This document shows positions 18,547 through 27,328 of a DNA stretch of 64,000 nt, piece after piece. Under the pieces are notes generated by a model, which saw nothing but the letters and a program-made list of their open reading frames with translations, ran no database searches and was not told the origin of the DNA. Positions within the stretch are counted from its first letter, which is position 1. The number at the start of each line of letters is the position of its first letter. Both the position numbers and the translations under genes were made by a program. Origin of the DNA: Hydrogenophaga sp. (GTDB lineage: Bacteria; Pseudomonadota; Gammaproteobacteria; Burkholderiales; Burkholderiaceae_C); NCBI RefSeq assembly GCF_018780385.1, contig NZ_JADMJO010000003.1:186001-250000 (forward strand). The letters are read 5' to 3'.

Positions 18547-19149
18547 ATGACACCGCGCGAACAACACCCCACCCCCAGCAAGGACGAGATCGCCCTGCTC
18601 GAACCCTTCGAACGCCTCGGGTTGGACCGCATCGTGCTTGTGAACACCGCAGCACAGGCGCGAGAAGCCTGCGCCGAGTTGACCGACCACGCGGTCTGGG
18701 GCTTCGACACCGAGTCCAAACCCACCTTTTTCAAGGACCAGGTCTCCGACGGGCCGCACATCGTGCAGCTCGCCACCCTGCAGCGTGCCTGGGTGTTCCA
18801 GCTGCACGACCCGGCGTGCCGCGATCAGGTTGCGGCATTGTTGGCCGATGCCAGGTTCACCAAGGCGGGCTTCGGCCTGGGCGACGACACCCGACGCATC
18901 GTCTCCAAACTCAAGGTGGAGCCGGCAGCCGTGCTGGAGCTCAACACCCTCTTTCGCCAACGCGGCTACCGCAAGGACATGGGCGTCAAGGGCGCTGTGG
19001 CGGTGTTGTTCAACCGGCGTTTTCTCAAGTCCAAGAAAGCCGCCACGTCCAACTGGGCCAACTTGCACCTGAGTGAGGCGCAGCTGGTGTACGCAGCCAA
19101 CGACGCGTGGGCCGCCGGGCGTGTGGTTGAAGCCTTGGGGTTGCGTTGA
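18547..19149 (+). CDS. DEDD-family 3'-5' exonuclease
   Basis: A 200-residue protein with the RNase D/DNA pol I proofreading fold. Exo I is WGFDTESKP with the D-x-E pair, Exo II lies in FGLGDDTRR, and Exo III is YAANDAWAAGRV with the final Asp. It resembles stand-alone 3'-5' exonuclease-domain proteins acting on RNA or DNA ends. The start at 18547 is chosen because the conserved part follows and the longer frame overlaps the divergent DUF6172 gene. Confidence 0.88.
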   Translation: MTPREQHPTPSKDEIALLEPFERLGLDRIVLVNTAAQAREACAELTDHAVWGFDTESKPTFFKDQVSDGPHIVQLATLQRAWVFQLHDPACRDQVAALLADARFTKAGFGLGDDTRRIVSKLKVEPAAVLELNTLFRQRGYRKDMGVKGAVAVLFNRRFLKSKKAATSNWANLHLSEAQLVYAANDAWAAGRVVEALGLR

Positions 19150-19158
19150 GCTGCCCGA

Positions 19159-19371
19159 TCATCGCCGCCGCAAAGGCGTGAGCAGATCGCCCAGGCCGTT
19201 GTGGTCGATCTCGTGCATGAGCTGAAGCAATCGACCCACTTCGCTTTTCGGAAAACCCTCGCGGGCGAACCAGTTGAGGTAGTTGCCCGGCAGGTCTGCG
19301 ATCACGCGGCCCTTGTGTTTGCCGAACGGCATTTCCACGGTGAGCAGGCGTTCCAGGTCTTCGGGCTTCAT
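19159..19371 (-). CDS. DUF3820-family small protein
   Basis: A 70-residue protein with the DUF3820 signature MPFGKHKGRVIADLPGNYL followed by NWF and a helical end. Related proteins are labelled putative quorum-sensing-regulated virulence factors and some occur fused to exonuclease domains; here the gene is convergent with a 3'-5' exonuclease gene (9-bp gap). Function not established. Confidence 0.85.
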   Translation of the reverse strand: MKPEDLERLLTVEMPFGKHKGRVIADLPGNYLNWFAREGFPKSEVGRLLQLMHEIDHNGLGDLLTPLRRR

Positions 19372-19459
19372 GCGGTGTCTCGGCGTCGGTTCGAACAAGT
19401 GGGGCGCACGGCATCGTAACGCGTTGGATGCACGCCACCGGTCGCCGATACTGGGCAAC

Positions 19460-20053
19460 ATGCAACGCACGATCTTCACCACACCCGTCGTCAACACGGT
19501 GCTGCGCGCTTTCTCGATCGGTTTCCTGAAACTCACCGGATGGCGCGTTGAAGGCGCCCTGCCCGCCCACGCAGCCAGGAGCGTGCTGATCGCAGCACCT
19601 CACACCAGCAACTGGGACCTGCCCTACACCTTGATGGTGGCCTTCGCCTTGCGGCTCAACATCCACTGGATGGGCAAGCAAGGCATCTTCCGCGCGCCCT
19701 TTGGCGGCTTCATGCGTTGGCTCGGCGGCATCGCGGTGAATCGCGAGCAGTCCACCAGCCTGGTGGCCGCCTCGGCCCAGGCCATCCGCAACGCCGATGG
19801 GCCGCTGCAACTCATCGTGCCGCCCGAAGGAACGCGCAGCAAGACACGCTACTGGAAGACCGGCTTCTACTACATCGCCCGCGAAGCCCGGGTGCCCATC
19901 GTGATGGCCTACATGGACTACGAACGCAAGGTCAGCGGCCTGGGTCCGCTGTTCGAACCCACCGGCGACGTGGACGCCGACATGGCAACCATCAAGGCGT
20001 TCTACGCGCCGTTCAAGGGCAAGAACGCGACGCAGTTCGAATCGACCGACTGA
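19460..20053 (+). CDS. 1-acyl-sn-glycerol-3-phosphate acyltransferase-like
   Basis: A 197-residue acyltransferase of the PlsC superfamily. The catalytic H-x4-D motif is PHTSNWD (about residue 48) and the substrate motif is PPEGTRSK (about residue 125). A short hydrophobic N-terminus suggests membrane association. It should transfer acyl chains to lysophospholipids. It is shorter than PlsC of E. coli and closer to the single-domain lysophospholipid acyltransferases. Confidence 0.88.
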   Translation: MQRTIFTTPVVNTVLRAFSIGFLKLTGWRVEGALPAHAARSVLIAAPHTSNWDLPYTLMVAFALRLNIHWMGKQGIFRAPFGGFMRWLGGIAVNREQSTSLVAASAQAIRNADGPLQLIVPPEGTRSKTRYWKTGFYYIAREARVPIVMAYMDYERKVSGLGPLFEPTGDVDADMATIKAFYAPFKGKNATQFESTD

Positions 20054-20054
20054 A

Positions 20055-21257
20055 TCAGAAGGCCTGGGCCAGGCGGCCCACGCCTTCTTCGATCTTCTCC
20101 AGGCCCACGGTGGCAAAGCTCAGGCGCAGCGTGGCGGCGTCGGGGTTGCTGGCGTAGAACGGCGCGCCGGGCACGAAGGCCACGCCCTTGTCGATCGCGC
20201 GTTTGGCCAGTTCGGCACCATCGGCCACCTTGCCACCCGCGCCGGTGAGCCGCGCCCAGATGAACAGACCGCCTTGCGGCTGCACGAATTCGATGGCGCC
20301 ACCCAGTTCACGTTTCAATGCCTGGCCCATGGTGGTGGCGCGCTCGGCATACACCTGGCGCACCCTGGCCAGGGTGGCGGGCATGCGCCCTGCCTTGAGG
20401 TATTGGGCTGCCGTGGCTTGCGCGAAGGTGCTGGTGTGTGCGTCGCTGAACTGCTTGCACATGGTGGCCTTGGCCAGCAAGTCGGCCGGGCCCACCATCC
20501 AGCCCACGCGCAGACCCGGGCTCAGCACCTTGCTCAGGGAGCCACAGTGCACCAGCCGCTCGCGGCTGCCGGGGACTTCGGCGCTCAGCGACAGCAGGCT
20601 GGGCGGGGGCGCCTCACCGAAGTACAGGTCGCCATACGGATCGTCTTCCACGATCAAGGTGTCGTGCTTCACGGCCATCTGCAACACCGCCTTGCGCCGC
20701 TCCAGGCTCATGAGGGCGCCGCTGGGGTTGCCGAAGGTGGGGATGAGGTAGACGAACTTGGGCTTGTGCTCCTGGATGAGCTGCTCCAGCGCGTCGGTTT
20801 TTGTGCCCTCGCCGTCCACCGGCACGGTGATGAGCTCTGCACCGTACAGGCGGAAACACTGGATGGTGGCCAGAAACGTGGGGCCTTCAACGATCACCTT
20901 GTCGCCGGGCGAGATCAGCGTCTTGCCCAGCAGATCGAGCGCCTGCTGGCTGCCCGTGGTCACGATGAGGTCGTTCGCGCCCACGCCCGTGTTGCCCTTG
21001 CCCGTCATGAAGGCGGCAATCTGTTCGCGCAGCGGCTGGTAGCCCTCCGTGGCGCCGTATTGCAGCGCGCCGCCGGGTTCTTCGGTCAGCGCGGCGTTCA
21101 CCGCTTCGCGGATGCCGTCCACGTCGAACAGCGCGCTGTCGGGGAAGCCACCGGCAAAACTGATGATGCCGGGCTTGCCCAGCAGCTTGAACAGTTCGCG
21201 GATGGCGGAAGTCTCGACGTTGTTGAGGCGGTCGGCAAAGGGGATGGTGAACGGCAT
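20055..21257 (-). CDS. PLP-dependent class I/II aminotransferase (2-aminoadipate type)
   Basis: A 400-residue fold-type I aminotransferase. ISFAGGFPDSALF, LQYGATEGYQPLRE, TTGSQQALDLLGK, DDPYGDLYF and the PLP-lysine segment SLSKVLSPGLRVGW are all typical of the LysN/MocR-type aminotransferase group, without an N-terminal DNA-binding domain. The substrate is probably an aromatic or aminoadipate-type amino acid; the sequence cannot decide. The start at 21257 (MPFTIPFADRL) is the conserved start. Confidence 0.9.
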   Translation of the reverse strand: MPFTIPFADRLNNVETSAIRELFKLLGKPGIISFAGGFPDSALFDVDGIREAVNAALTEEPGGALQYGATEGYQPLREQIAAFMTGKGNTGVGANDLIVTTGSQQALDLLGKTLISPGDKVIVEGPTFLATIQCFRLYGAELITVPVDGEGTKTDALEQLIQEHKPKFVYLIPTFGNPSGALMSLERRKAVLQMAVKHDTLIVEDDPYGDLYFGEAPPPSLLSLSAEVPGSRERLVHCGSLSKVLSPGLRVGWMVGPADLLAKATMCKQFSDAHTSTFAQATAAQYLKAGRMPATLARVRQVYAERATTMGQALKRELGGAIEFVQPQGGLFIWARLTGAGGKVADGAELAKRAIDKGVAFVPGAPFYASNPDAATLRLSFATVGLEKIEEGVGRLAQAF

Positions 21258-21392
21258 GGTGGGGGCGGATGTGGTTGGCAATGGAGCGAACACCCGATGG
21301 TAGCGAAAGGCGGTCGTGGGCTGTTGACGCGATTCCCGCGCAGCTGGTGGATTTCTAAAGTTGTTTGCATCGCATTCAATGGAAAAACCCAC

Positions 21393-22817
21393 ATGACTTG
21401 TTCAATCCGACGCCTCTCGTTTCTGGTTTTGCTGGTGGCCACGCTGGCCGGCTGTGGTGGGCGGGGTGGGCCTGATGCCGCGCCAGACGCAACACCCACC
21501 ACGCCCACCAGTCCCACCACTCCCACGACCCCTCCCACCACGCCCGACGCCCCGGCCAACCCCGAGCCTCCCGCCTGGCGCGACGCCGAGCGACTGGATC
21601 TCGGCGACGTTGGGTCCGCGCGAAACGCGCGGCTCGCGATGAACCGCCAAGGCGCGGGCATGGTGGTCTGGGAACAGGTGGACGGATCGACCGTTCAAGA
21701 AGTGCACGCGCGCACCGTGTCGATCAACAACGGCCACGGCCACGGCGTCACCACCTCACTCGGTACCGGCATCGCGGCGTTGCCGGACGTGGCCGTCAAT
21801 GAACAAGGCCGTGCACTGGTGGTCTGGGTCCAGGGCGCAAGTCCGCTCAACCAGATCTGGGCCCAGAGCTACGACCCCGACACCGGCTGGGGAACCGCGG
21901 AGCTGATGTCCAGGCCACAAGACACGCTGGTGGCACATCCGCGCGCCGCCATCAACGAAGCAGGCGAGATGGCCGTGGTCTGGATGCAGACCGTGGACGT
22001 GACATACCAGGTGCACGCCCGGCGCTTCAGCCCGACGCAGGGCTGGAGCTCGGCGGTGCGGCTCGACAGCGCGCCATACGATGCACGGACCCCCCAGGTG
22101 AGCCTGAGCGCCGAGGGCCGCCTGCTCAGCGTCTGGCACCAGTCCGACGCGAACGGTAGGGACGACTTGTGGGCCAATCACATCAATCCCGACGGCACGT
22201 CCCTAACGGCCGTGCAGATCGACCAGAGCGACGGCTATTCAAACCAACCGGTGTTGGCCCGGCTGGGCGACGGCAGCACCCTGGCGGTATGGCGGCAGAC
22301 GAACGAAGTGTTGCAACAACTCATCGGCCTGAACCACTTCCTGCCTGACTCGGGTTGGGCCACAACCACCAGCGCATCGGGCGCCTACGCCTCGGTGACA
22401 CGCAGCCCCTACCTGGCACCGTGGGGCGCGGCGCACGCCATCACCGCCTGGGTGCAATCCAACGGCGGCCGCACCGAAGTCTGGGCCAATCGAACTGAGC
22501 ACGGACAACCAGGTCAGCCTATGGCCTTGCACAGCGGCCAGTCACTGGCACAGGACGACGTGCGCATGGGCGCCGACGACCTCGGCAATGCGATGGGCAT
22601 GTGGACTGTGCGGGACGGCGATGCACGCACCCTGTGGACGACACACTGGCCCGCCAGCGGCGCACCGGGTACGGCGCAACGGCTGGACAACAGCGCATCC
22701 GCCTCGGTCTCAGAATCGGCCCTGGGGGTGGACGCGCAAGGCCGGGCCCTGGCGGTGTGGATCCACACGGAAGGCGACCGCGCGCGCTTGTGGGCCAGGC
22801 CCTACCGCGCGCCCTGA
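21393..22817 (+). CDS. lipoprotein with Pro/Thr linker and propeller-like repeats
   Basis: A 474-residue secreted lipoprotein. The signal peptide ends in a lipobox (LAGC). Residues 30-65 form a Pro/Thr spacer. The rest contains at least seven spaced copies of a motif like N-x-x-G-x-A-L-V-V-W-x-Q (for example VAVNEQGRALVVWVQ and LGVDAQGRALAVWIH), about 50 residues apart. That repeat pattern suggests a beta-propeller displayed outside the membrane. I do not know its ligand. It is divergent from the aminotransferase gene, and codon use is like its neighbours. Confidence 0.75.
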   Translation: MTCSIRRLSFLVLLVATLAGCGGRGGPDAAPDATPTTPTSPTTPTTPPTTPDAPANPEPPAWRDAERLDLGDVGSARNARLAMNRQGAGMVVWEQVDGSTVQEVHARTVSINNGHGHGVTTSLGTGIAALPDVAVNEQGRALVVWVQGASPLNQIWAQSYDPDTGWGTAELMSRPQDTLVAHPRAAINEAGEMAVVWMQTVDVTYQVHARRFSPTQGWSSAVRLDSAPYDARTPQVSLSAEGRLLSVWHQSDANGRDDLWANHINPDGTSLTAVQIDQSDGYSNQPVLARLGDGSTLAVWRQTNEVLQQLIGLNHFLPDSGWATTTSASGAYASVTRSPYLAPWGAAHAITAWVQSNGGRTEVWANRTEHGQPGQPMALHSGQSLAQDDVRMGADDLGNAMGMWTVRDGDARTLWTTHWPASGAPGTAQRLDNSASASVSESALGVDAQGRALAVWIHTEGDRARLWARPYRAP

Positions 22818-22838
22818 AACCCGCGATGGGCCATCGGC

Positions 22839-23165
22839 TCAGGCCGGGACCGGGACGGCGCCAGCGTGCGCGCCGCTTCGGCGCAAGCGCTGTGGCCACC
22901 AGCGCCAGCGCGGCGCGGTGGCGCGCCGGGTGCACACCACCGGCTCCAGCCTCAGCACCGATGTCTCCAGCGCATAGACAATCGCGCGCTGCCGGGGCAG
23001 CGTGTTGAAGACTTCGCCGGGGTTCAGCACCACGTCGCGCTGCTCGTGATCCAGCGTGATCCAGACGCTGCCTTCGCGGCAGACCAGGCGCAGCGCGCCC
23101 TGGGGAATGACCTGCAAGGCCTTGTGGGGCATGTTGAGGTCGACGGTCAAGGTATCGGTTTTCAT
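22839..23165 (-). CDS. DUF2917-family protein
   Basis: A 108-residue protein with the DUF2917 pattern: ALRLVCREGSVWITLDHEQRD is here given as LRLVCREGSVWITLD, followed by DVVLNPGEVF and a hydrophobic strand. The C-terminal third is Arg/Trp-rich. It looks like a small cupin-like beta protein. It is divergent from a LysR-type regulator, which probably controls it. Function unknown. Confidence 0.82.
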   Translation of the reverse strand: MKTDTLTVDLNMPHKALQVIPQGALRLVCREGSVWITLDHEQRDVVLNPGEVFNTLPRQRAIVYALETSVLRLEPVVCTRRATAPRWRWWPQRLRRSGAHAGAVPVPA

Positions 23166-23178
23166 GGAACAGTCCTTT

Positions 23179-23193
23179 CACATCAGGGATGTG
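23179..23193. promoter_or_regulatory. inverted repeat between DUF2917 and LysR genes
   Basis: CACATC-AGG-GATGTG, a perfect 6-bp inverted repeat, sits 14 bp before the DUF2917 start and between divergent starts. It is a candidate operator for the adjacent LysR-type protein, though it lacks the usual T-N11-A form. Confidence 0.4.
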
Positions 23194-23214
23194 CATGACT
23201 GTACGGAGCCGTCC

Positions 23215-23220
23215 TATACT
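23215..23220 (+). promoter_or_regulatory. possible -10 box for LysR gene
   Basis: TATACT, about 30 bp before the likely start of the LysR-type gene. No convincing -35 is visible. Confidence 0.35.
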
Positions 23221-23248
23221 GCGCAAACGATGTTTTCGAATGCTTCGC

Positions 23249-24190
23249 ATGCCGATACAGAATGTGAAAACCCCGCCCCCGCCGGTTCCGCGCTCACAGA
23301 TGCTGCGGCTGGACTTGCTGCCCTGCTTCGACGCCGCCGCGCGCACGCTGAGCTTCACCCTGGCCGCACAGGAGCTCAGCCTCACGCAGTCGGCGGTGAG
23401 CCGGCAGATCCAGCTGCTCGAAGAGAGCCTGGGCGTGGCGCTGTTCGAGCGCGGACACCGTTCGCTCACGCTCACCGAGGCCGGCGAGGTGATGCAGCGC
23501 GCCACACGCGATGCGCTGGAACGCCTGCTCGATGCGTCCGCGCGCGTGCGCCCCGGCCCGGGCCTGCGCCAGGTGGCCATGACGTGCACGCACGGCTTTG
23601 CCTCCCTCTGGCTCATCCCGCGGCTCTCGCGCTTCACCGCCAGCCACCCACAGGTGGATGTGCGCATCTCGGCCTCCATGGAGATCATGGACTTGGCACG
23701 CCACCGGCTCGACGTGGCGGTGCGCTTCGTGCCGTCCAGCGTCGGGCGCGGGCAGGCGCTGTTCGAGGAAACGGTGCAACCCCTGTGCGCGCCCGCGCTG
23801 CTGCGCGACAAGACGGCGCCGCTGCGCCAGCCGGCTGACCTGGCCCGGCACACCCTGCTCACGGTGGAGAAGCCCGCGGGTTATGCGCTCACCTCGGACT
23901 GGGACCCCTGGTTTCAGGTGATGGGGCTGCAGGACATGCGCATGAAGAACACCATGCACTTCACCCAATACGCCGACGCGGTGTCCGCTGCCGTGGCCGG
24001 GCAAGGCGTGGTGATCGGCCGCCTGCCCCTGCTGCAGTCGCTGGTGAACGAGAAGAAACTGGTCGCACCGTTTCGCAGTGGAGCGGCGACACGCCGGGGC
24101 TACTACGTGGAGGTGGCGGACCATGCCCATGGCAACGCCGACGCGCTGGACTTCGCGAACTGGCTGCGCGCCGAGGCCGAAAGCGCGTGA
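23249..24190 (+). CDS. LysR-family transcriptional regulator (GcvA-like)
   Basis: A regulator of about 313 residues. The N-terminal winged helix-turn-helix is clear (LSFTLAAQELSLTQSAVSRQ, then LEESLGVALFERGHRSLTL). The remainder is a type 2 periplasmic-binding-protein-like effector domain with the GcvA-group pattern (HPQVDVRISAS, DLARHRLDVAVRF). The effector is unknown. The start is uncertain: ATG codons at 23189, 23240 and 23249 are in frame and none has a good ribosome-binding site. The gene is divergent from the DUF2917 gene. Confidence 0.88.
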   Translation: MPIQNVKTPPPPVPRSQMLRLDLLPCFDAAARTLSFTLAAQELSLTQSAVSRQIQLLEESLGVALFERGHRSLTLTEAGEVMQRATRDALERLLDASARVRPGPGLRQVAMTCTHGFASLWLIPRLSRFTASHPQVDVRISASMEIMDLARHRLDVAVRFVPSSVGRGQALFEETVQPLCAPALLRDKTAPLRQPADLARHTLLTVEKPAGYALTSDWDPWFQVMGLQDMRMKNTMHFTQYADAVSAAVAGQGVVIGRLPLLQSLVNEKKLVAPFRSGAATRRGYYVEVADHAHGNADALDFANWLRAEAESA

Positions 24191-24212
24191 GCGCGTGGGA
24201 GAATCCGCGCCC

Positions 24213-24848
24213 ATGACGCCCGCCCAGATCGACGCCTTTTTCGCCACACTCAAAGCCGCCAACCCTCACCCGCAAACCGAGCTCGAATACACCAGTGTGT
24301 TCGAGTTGCTGGCCGCCGTGCTTCTCTCGGCCCAGGCCACCGACGTGGGCGTGAACAAGGCCACGCGCAAGCTGTTCCCGGTGGCGAACACCCCGCAGAA
24401 GATCCTCGACCTGGGCCTTGACGGGCTGGAGGGCTACATCAAGACCATCGGTCTGTACCGCAGCAAGGCCCGCCACCTCCTGGAGGCTTGCCGCATGCTG
24501 GTGGAGTTGCACGGCGGCGAGGTGCCGCGCACGCGCGAAGCGCTCGAAGCCCTGCCCGGCGTGGGCCGCAAGACCGCCAACGTGGTGCTCAACGTGGCCT
24601 TTGGCCAGCCCACCATGGCGGTGGACACGCACATCTTTCGCGTGAGCAACCGCACCGGCCTGGCACCGGGCAAGAACCCGCTGGCGGTGGAACTTCAGCT
24701 CATGAAACGCGTGCCGCCGGCCTATGCGGTGGACTCGCACCACTGGTTGATCCTGCACGGTCGCTACGTGTGCCAGGCGCGCAAGCCGTTGTGCCCGAAA
24801 TGCGCGGTGATCGCGTACTGTGACTACAGGGACAAGACGGTGATCTGA
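24213..24848 (+). CDS. nth: endonuclease III
   Basis: A 211-residue base-excision-repair glycosylase/AP lyase for oxidised pyrimidines. The helix-hairpin-helix LPGVGRKTANVVLNVAF carries the catalytic Lys, VDTHIFRV carries the catalytic Asp, and the C-terminus has the 4Fe-4S pattern C-x6-C-x2-C-x5-C (CQARKPLCPKCAVIAYC). It follows the LysR gene by 22 bp. Confidence 0.96.
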   Translation: MTPAQIDAFFATLKAANPHPQTELEYTSVFELLAAVLLSAQATDVGVNKATRKLFPVANTPQKILDLGLDGLEGYIKTIGLYRSKARHLLEACRMLVELHGGEVPRTREALEALPGVGRKTANVVLNVAFGQPTMAVDTHIFRVSNRTGLAPGKNPLAVELQLMKRVPPAYAVDSHHWLILHGRYVCQARKPLCPKCAVIAYCDYRDKTVI

Positions 24849-24918
24849 CAAAAAGGCCTGTCACGTTGTGCCAGATCACGACGCGAAATTCGTCAAAGGT
24901 GGACATGGATAATTTGCC

Positions 24919-25944
24919 ATGCCCGTCACCCAGCAACACGACCCCGATCTCGTCGCCACGCACACCACCGCTGCCGCCACCTCCATCGCACGGTGGGTGG
25001 CGCAGCACCATGGCCTTGCGGTGCAGCAGTGCCACCTGATTCGCCGTGGCCTGAACGACAACTACGCGCTGCGTTCGGCCGACGGGATGCGCTACGTGGC
25101 GCGCCTGTGCTCGGTCCGGCCCCGTGGCGGCTTCAACATTGATTTTGAAGTCTCTCTGCTGTCACACCTGAAAGCCAAAGGCACGGGAGTTGCCGCTCCG
25201 GTGACGACCCCGGACGGGCGCTCGCACATCCCACTGCAGTTCCCCGAAGGACCGCGCGCCTTGGCGCTGTTCCGCCATGCTGAAGGCGCGATTCCCGATA
25301 CTTTGGAAGAATTCGAACTCACAGGGCGCACGCTGGCCAACATCCACGAAGCGGCACGCGACTACACGGGGCCGCCCAGCCGCTACACGCTGGACGGCCA
25401 CCACCTGGCCGGCCGGACATTGGGCTACCTGCAGGCGTACCCGGAGGTGAGCGCGGAGCTTCTTGAAACGTACCGCGGGCTGGTACACCGCCTGCTTGAA
25501 GCGCTGGCCGCGGCCGAGCGCGGACTGACACGCGTCGTCTGCCACGGCGACACACACGGCTTCAACAACCATGTGCACACGGACGCGGCCGGTATCAAGA
25601 AGACCGTGTTCTTCGACTTCGACGATGCGGGCCCGGGCTTCCTGGCCTACGACCTGAGCGTGCTGCCCTGGTCGTATCTGTTTCGCAAAGGCCTCAAGGA
25701 ACCCGACGACGCGCTGCGCGGGCGCTGGACGCACTACCTGCGCGGGTACCGCGCGGGCGGCTGCGAGGTGAACGAGGACGACCTGGCGGCATTGCCACTG
25801 TTCGTGCAGCTTCGCCACCTGTGGAACATGGGCGAGGCAGTGGGGCGGCTGCACCACTGGGGGACGACTCCGATGCCTGTGGATTGGCTGCAAAAGCAGG
25901 TGGAGGTGTTCAAAGCTTGGAGCGGGATGGACTTGCGCGCCTGA
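24919..25944 (+). CDS. APH/choline-kinase-like phosphotransferase
   Basis: A 341-residue protein with the aminoglycoside phosphotransferase (protein-kinase-like) fold. The catalytic loop is CHGDTHGFNNH and the metal site is FFDFDDAGPGF. The N-lobe has DNYALRSADGMRYVARL. The substrate is not predictable; homologues include choline kinase, homoserine kinase-like and Ser/Thr kinase-like enzymes. It stands alone downstream of nth. Confidence 0.85.
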   Translation: MPVTQQHDPDLVATHTTAAATSIARWVAQHHGLAVQQCHLIRRGLNDNYALRSADGMRYVARLCSVRPRGGFNIDFEVSLLSHLKAKGTGVAAPVTTPDGRSHIPLQFPEGPRALALFRHAEGAIPDTLEEFELTGRTLANIHEAARDYTGPPSRYTLDGHHLAGRTLGYLQAYPEVSAELLETYRGLVHRLLEALAAAERGLTRVVCHGDTHGFNNHVHTDAAGIKKTVFFDFDDAGPGFLAYDLSVLPWSYLFRKGLKEPDDALRGRWTHYLRGYRAGGCEVNEDDLAALPLFVQLRHLWNMGEAVGRLHHWGTTPMPVDWLQKQVEVFKAWSGMDLRA

Positions 25945-26038
25945 CGGCTTGCCGCTGTAGCGGGTGCCGCTTTCGCAGGCGGTTACAAAGGGATCGGAAG
26001 CTCGCCCTAGAATCTTCGTTTCAACCAATGAGACTCAG

Positions 26039-26296
26039 ATGACCACTGCCAAGAAGCAAACCGCATTCAACCGCGCCCTCACTCCCAGCGCCGAGCTGGC
26101 CGCTGTGATCGGTGCAACGCCGCAACCCCGCACCGAAGTCGTGAAGCTCATGTGGGAGTACATCAAGGCCAACAACCTGCAGAACCCGAAGAACAAGCGA
26201 AACATCCTGGCCGACGCCAAGCTCAAGGCCGTCTTCGGAAAGGATGAAGTCACCATGTTCGAGATGACCGGCCTGGTCGGCAAGCACCTGAGCTGA
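26039..26296 (+). CDS. SWIB/MDM2-domain protein, short form
   Basis: An 85-residue protein consisting of a basic N-terminal dozen residues (MTTAKKQTAFNRALT) and one SWIB/MDM2 fold (PRTEVVKLMWEYIKANNLQ, then MFEMTGLVGKHLS). SWIB domains are known from eukaryotic chromatin-remodelling proteins and occur in Chlamydiae and betaproteobacteria. It is a clear paralogue of the longer lysine-rich gene at 57809-58258. It is probably nucleoid-associated; function in bacteria is largely unknown. Confidence 0.9.
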   Translation: MTTAKKQTAFNRALTPSAELAAVIGATPQPRTEVVKLMWEYIKANNLQNPKNKRNILADAKLKAVFGKDEVTMFEMTGLVGKHLS

Positions 26297-26305
26297 CGGG
26301 AAACC

Positions 26306-26329
26306 CCGGGCCCTGCTCTCGTGGCCCGG
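26306..26329 (+). terminator. hairpin after short SWIB gene
   Basis: CCGGGCC paired with GGCCCGG (7 bp, 10-nt loop) starts 10 nt after the stop codon. No T-run follows. Confidence 0.4.
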
Positions 26330-26420
26330 AGCCGCGCGGCGAGCGATAGGGGACTCGTGCAAGGTTCTGCAACTGCAGCGTCGTGTGCATTGTCGGCGTC
26401 CACGCCAAGCACGGATTCGT

Positions 26421-27284
26421 TCATGCCGGCGTCGCGTGTGCACGCAGCGCAGCCGCTATGAGCGCGCGCGCCAAGCCACGCCGGCGCCACTGCGCGCCCA
26501 CGCTGATGAATTCCGTCTCACCACGTCGGCGTTTCTGCGTCACGTTCTGCTCATCGTTGATAAAGGGCTTGACCTGCCCGGCGACACGACCGCTTTCGAT
26601 GTGCCATGCCACCTGCCAAAGATGTGGCTGGAATGTTGGCAGCGTCGTCCAACGTTCAAAGTCGCCGGGCTTTGGCGGTGTCACGCCCCAGTGTCCCCGC
26701 AGAGCTTCCATGTGGGCGTCGAAGATCGGGCGCCAATGTTCTGCATCCACCGGACGCACCTCGAAGCCTTCGGGCAGCGGGACCTTGGGTATGTCATCGA
26801 GCGTTGGCCGCTCCATGCGCAGGAAGTGGCGCGCGGGCACGTAGCCGGCACGGCGCAGCATGGCTGCGCGGCCGACTTCGCCCTCGGTCACAAAGACGTG
26901 ATGCATGGACGCAGCACCTTGGCCCTGGGCAAACTCGCGCTGTCGAGATTCCACCCAGCGCAGCAATTCAGTGCCGATACCTCGCCGCCGGAAGGCCGGG
27001 TGGACGAAGCCAATCTGGGCCTGGGCCAGCCAGCCGTTTTCGTCGGTCCAGTGCGAGGTGCGCACGTACCCCACCAGTTGGCCGTCGACCTCGGCCATCA
27101 CGATGTCGCCCAAAGGGTCGAAGTCAGTGAACTGGGCGTAATCGCGACGTATGTGTTCCGGCGTGCGAACCCAGCCCATCTTGTCAGCCGCAAACACCGC
27201 GTTCGCCACCACCGCCATCGCAGGAAAGTCGTCATCGCCAGCAAAGCGCCGCAATCGAAGGCCTGGTAGAAATTTTTCATTCAT
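26421..27284 (-). CDS. GNAT N-acetyltransferase, C-terminus probably frameshifted
   Basis: A 287-residue protein with two GNAT modules. The first shows IGFVHPAFRRRGIGTELL (acetyl-CoA loop) and AAMLRRAGY. The second begins VRPVDAEHWRP and reaches its acetyl-CoA loop (RRRGLARALIAAALRA) but then stops at HATPA. In the next frame the expected continuation is readable (AGMNESVLGVDADNAHDA), and the usual final strand is missing. So the gene has probably lost its end by frameshift plus further decay, or the sequence has an error near 26421-26432. The start at 27284 is one of two; 27320 is the other. Confidence 0.78.
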   Translation of the reverse strand: MNEKFLPGLRLRRFAGDDDFPAMAVVANAVFAADKMGWVRTPEHIRRDYAQFTDFDPLGDIVMAEVDGQLVGYVRTSHWTDENGWLAQAQIGFVHPAFRRRGIGTELLRWVESRQREFAQGQGAASMHHVFVTEGEVGRAAMLRRAGYVPARHFLRMERPTLDDIPKVPLPEGFEVRPVDAEHWRPIFDAHMEALRGHWGVTPPKPGDFERWTTLPTFQPHLWQVAWHIESGRVAGQVKPFINDEQNVTQKRRRGETEFISVGAQWRRRGLARALIAAALRAHATPA

Positions 27285-27328
27285 TGCGTCAAACGTCCAC
27301 TCCTTGCCGATTGAAGACATCGTCGGTC

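Noticed and set aside
26035-26490. A 151-codon minus-strand frame opposite the short SWIB gene.
   Set aside because: Only its first 25 residues look like protein, as the displaced end of the GNAT gene. The rest is antisense shadow.
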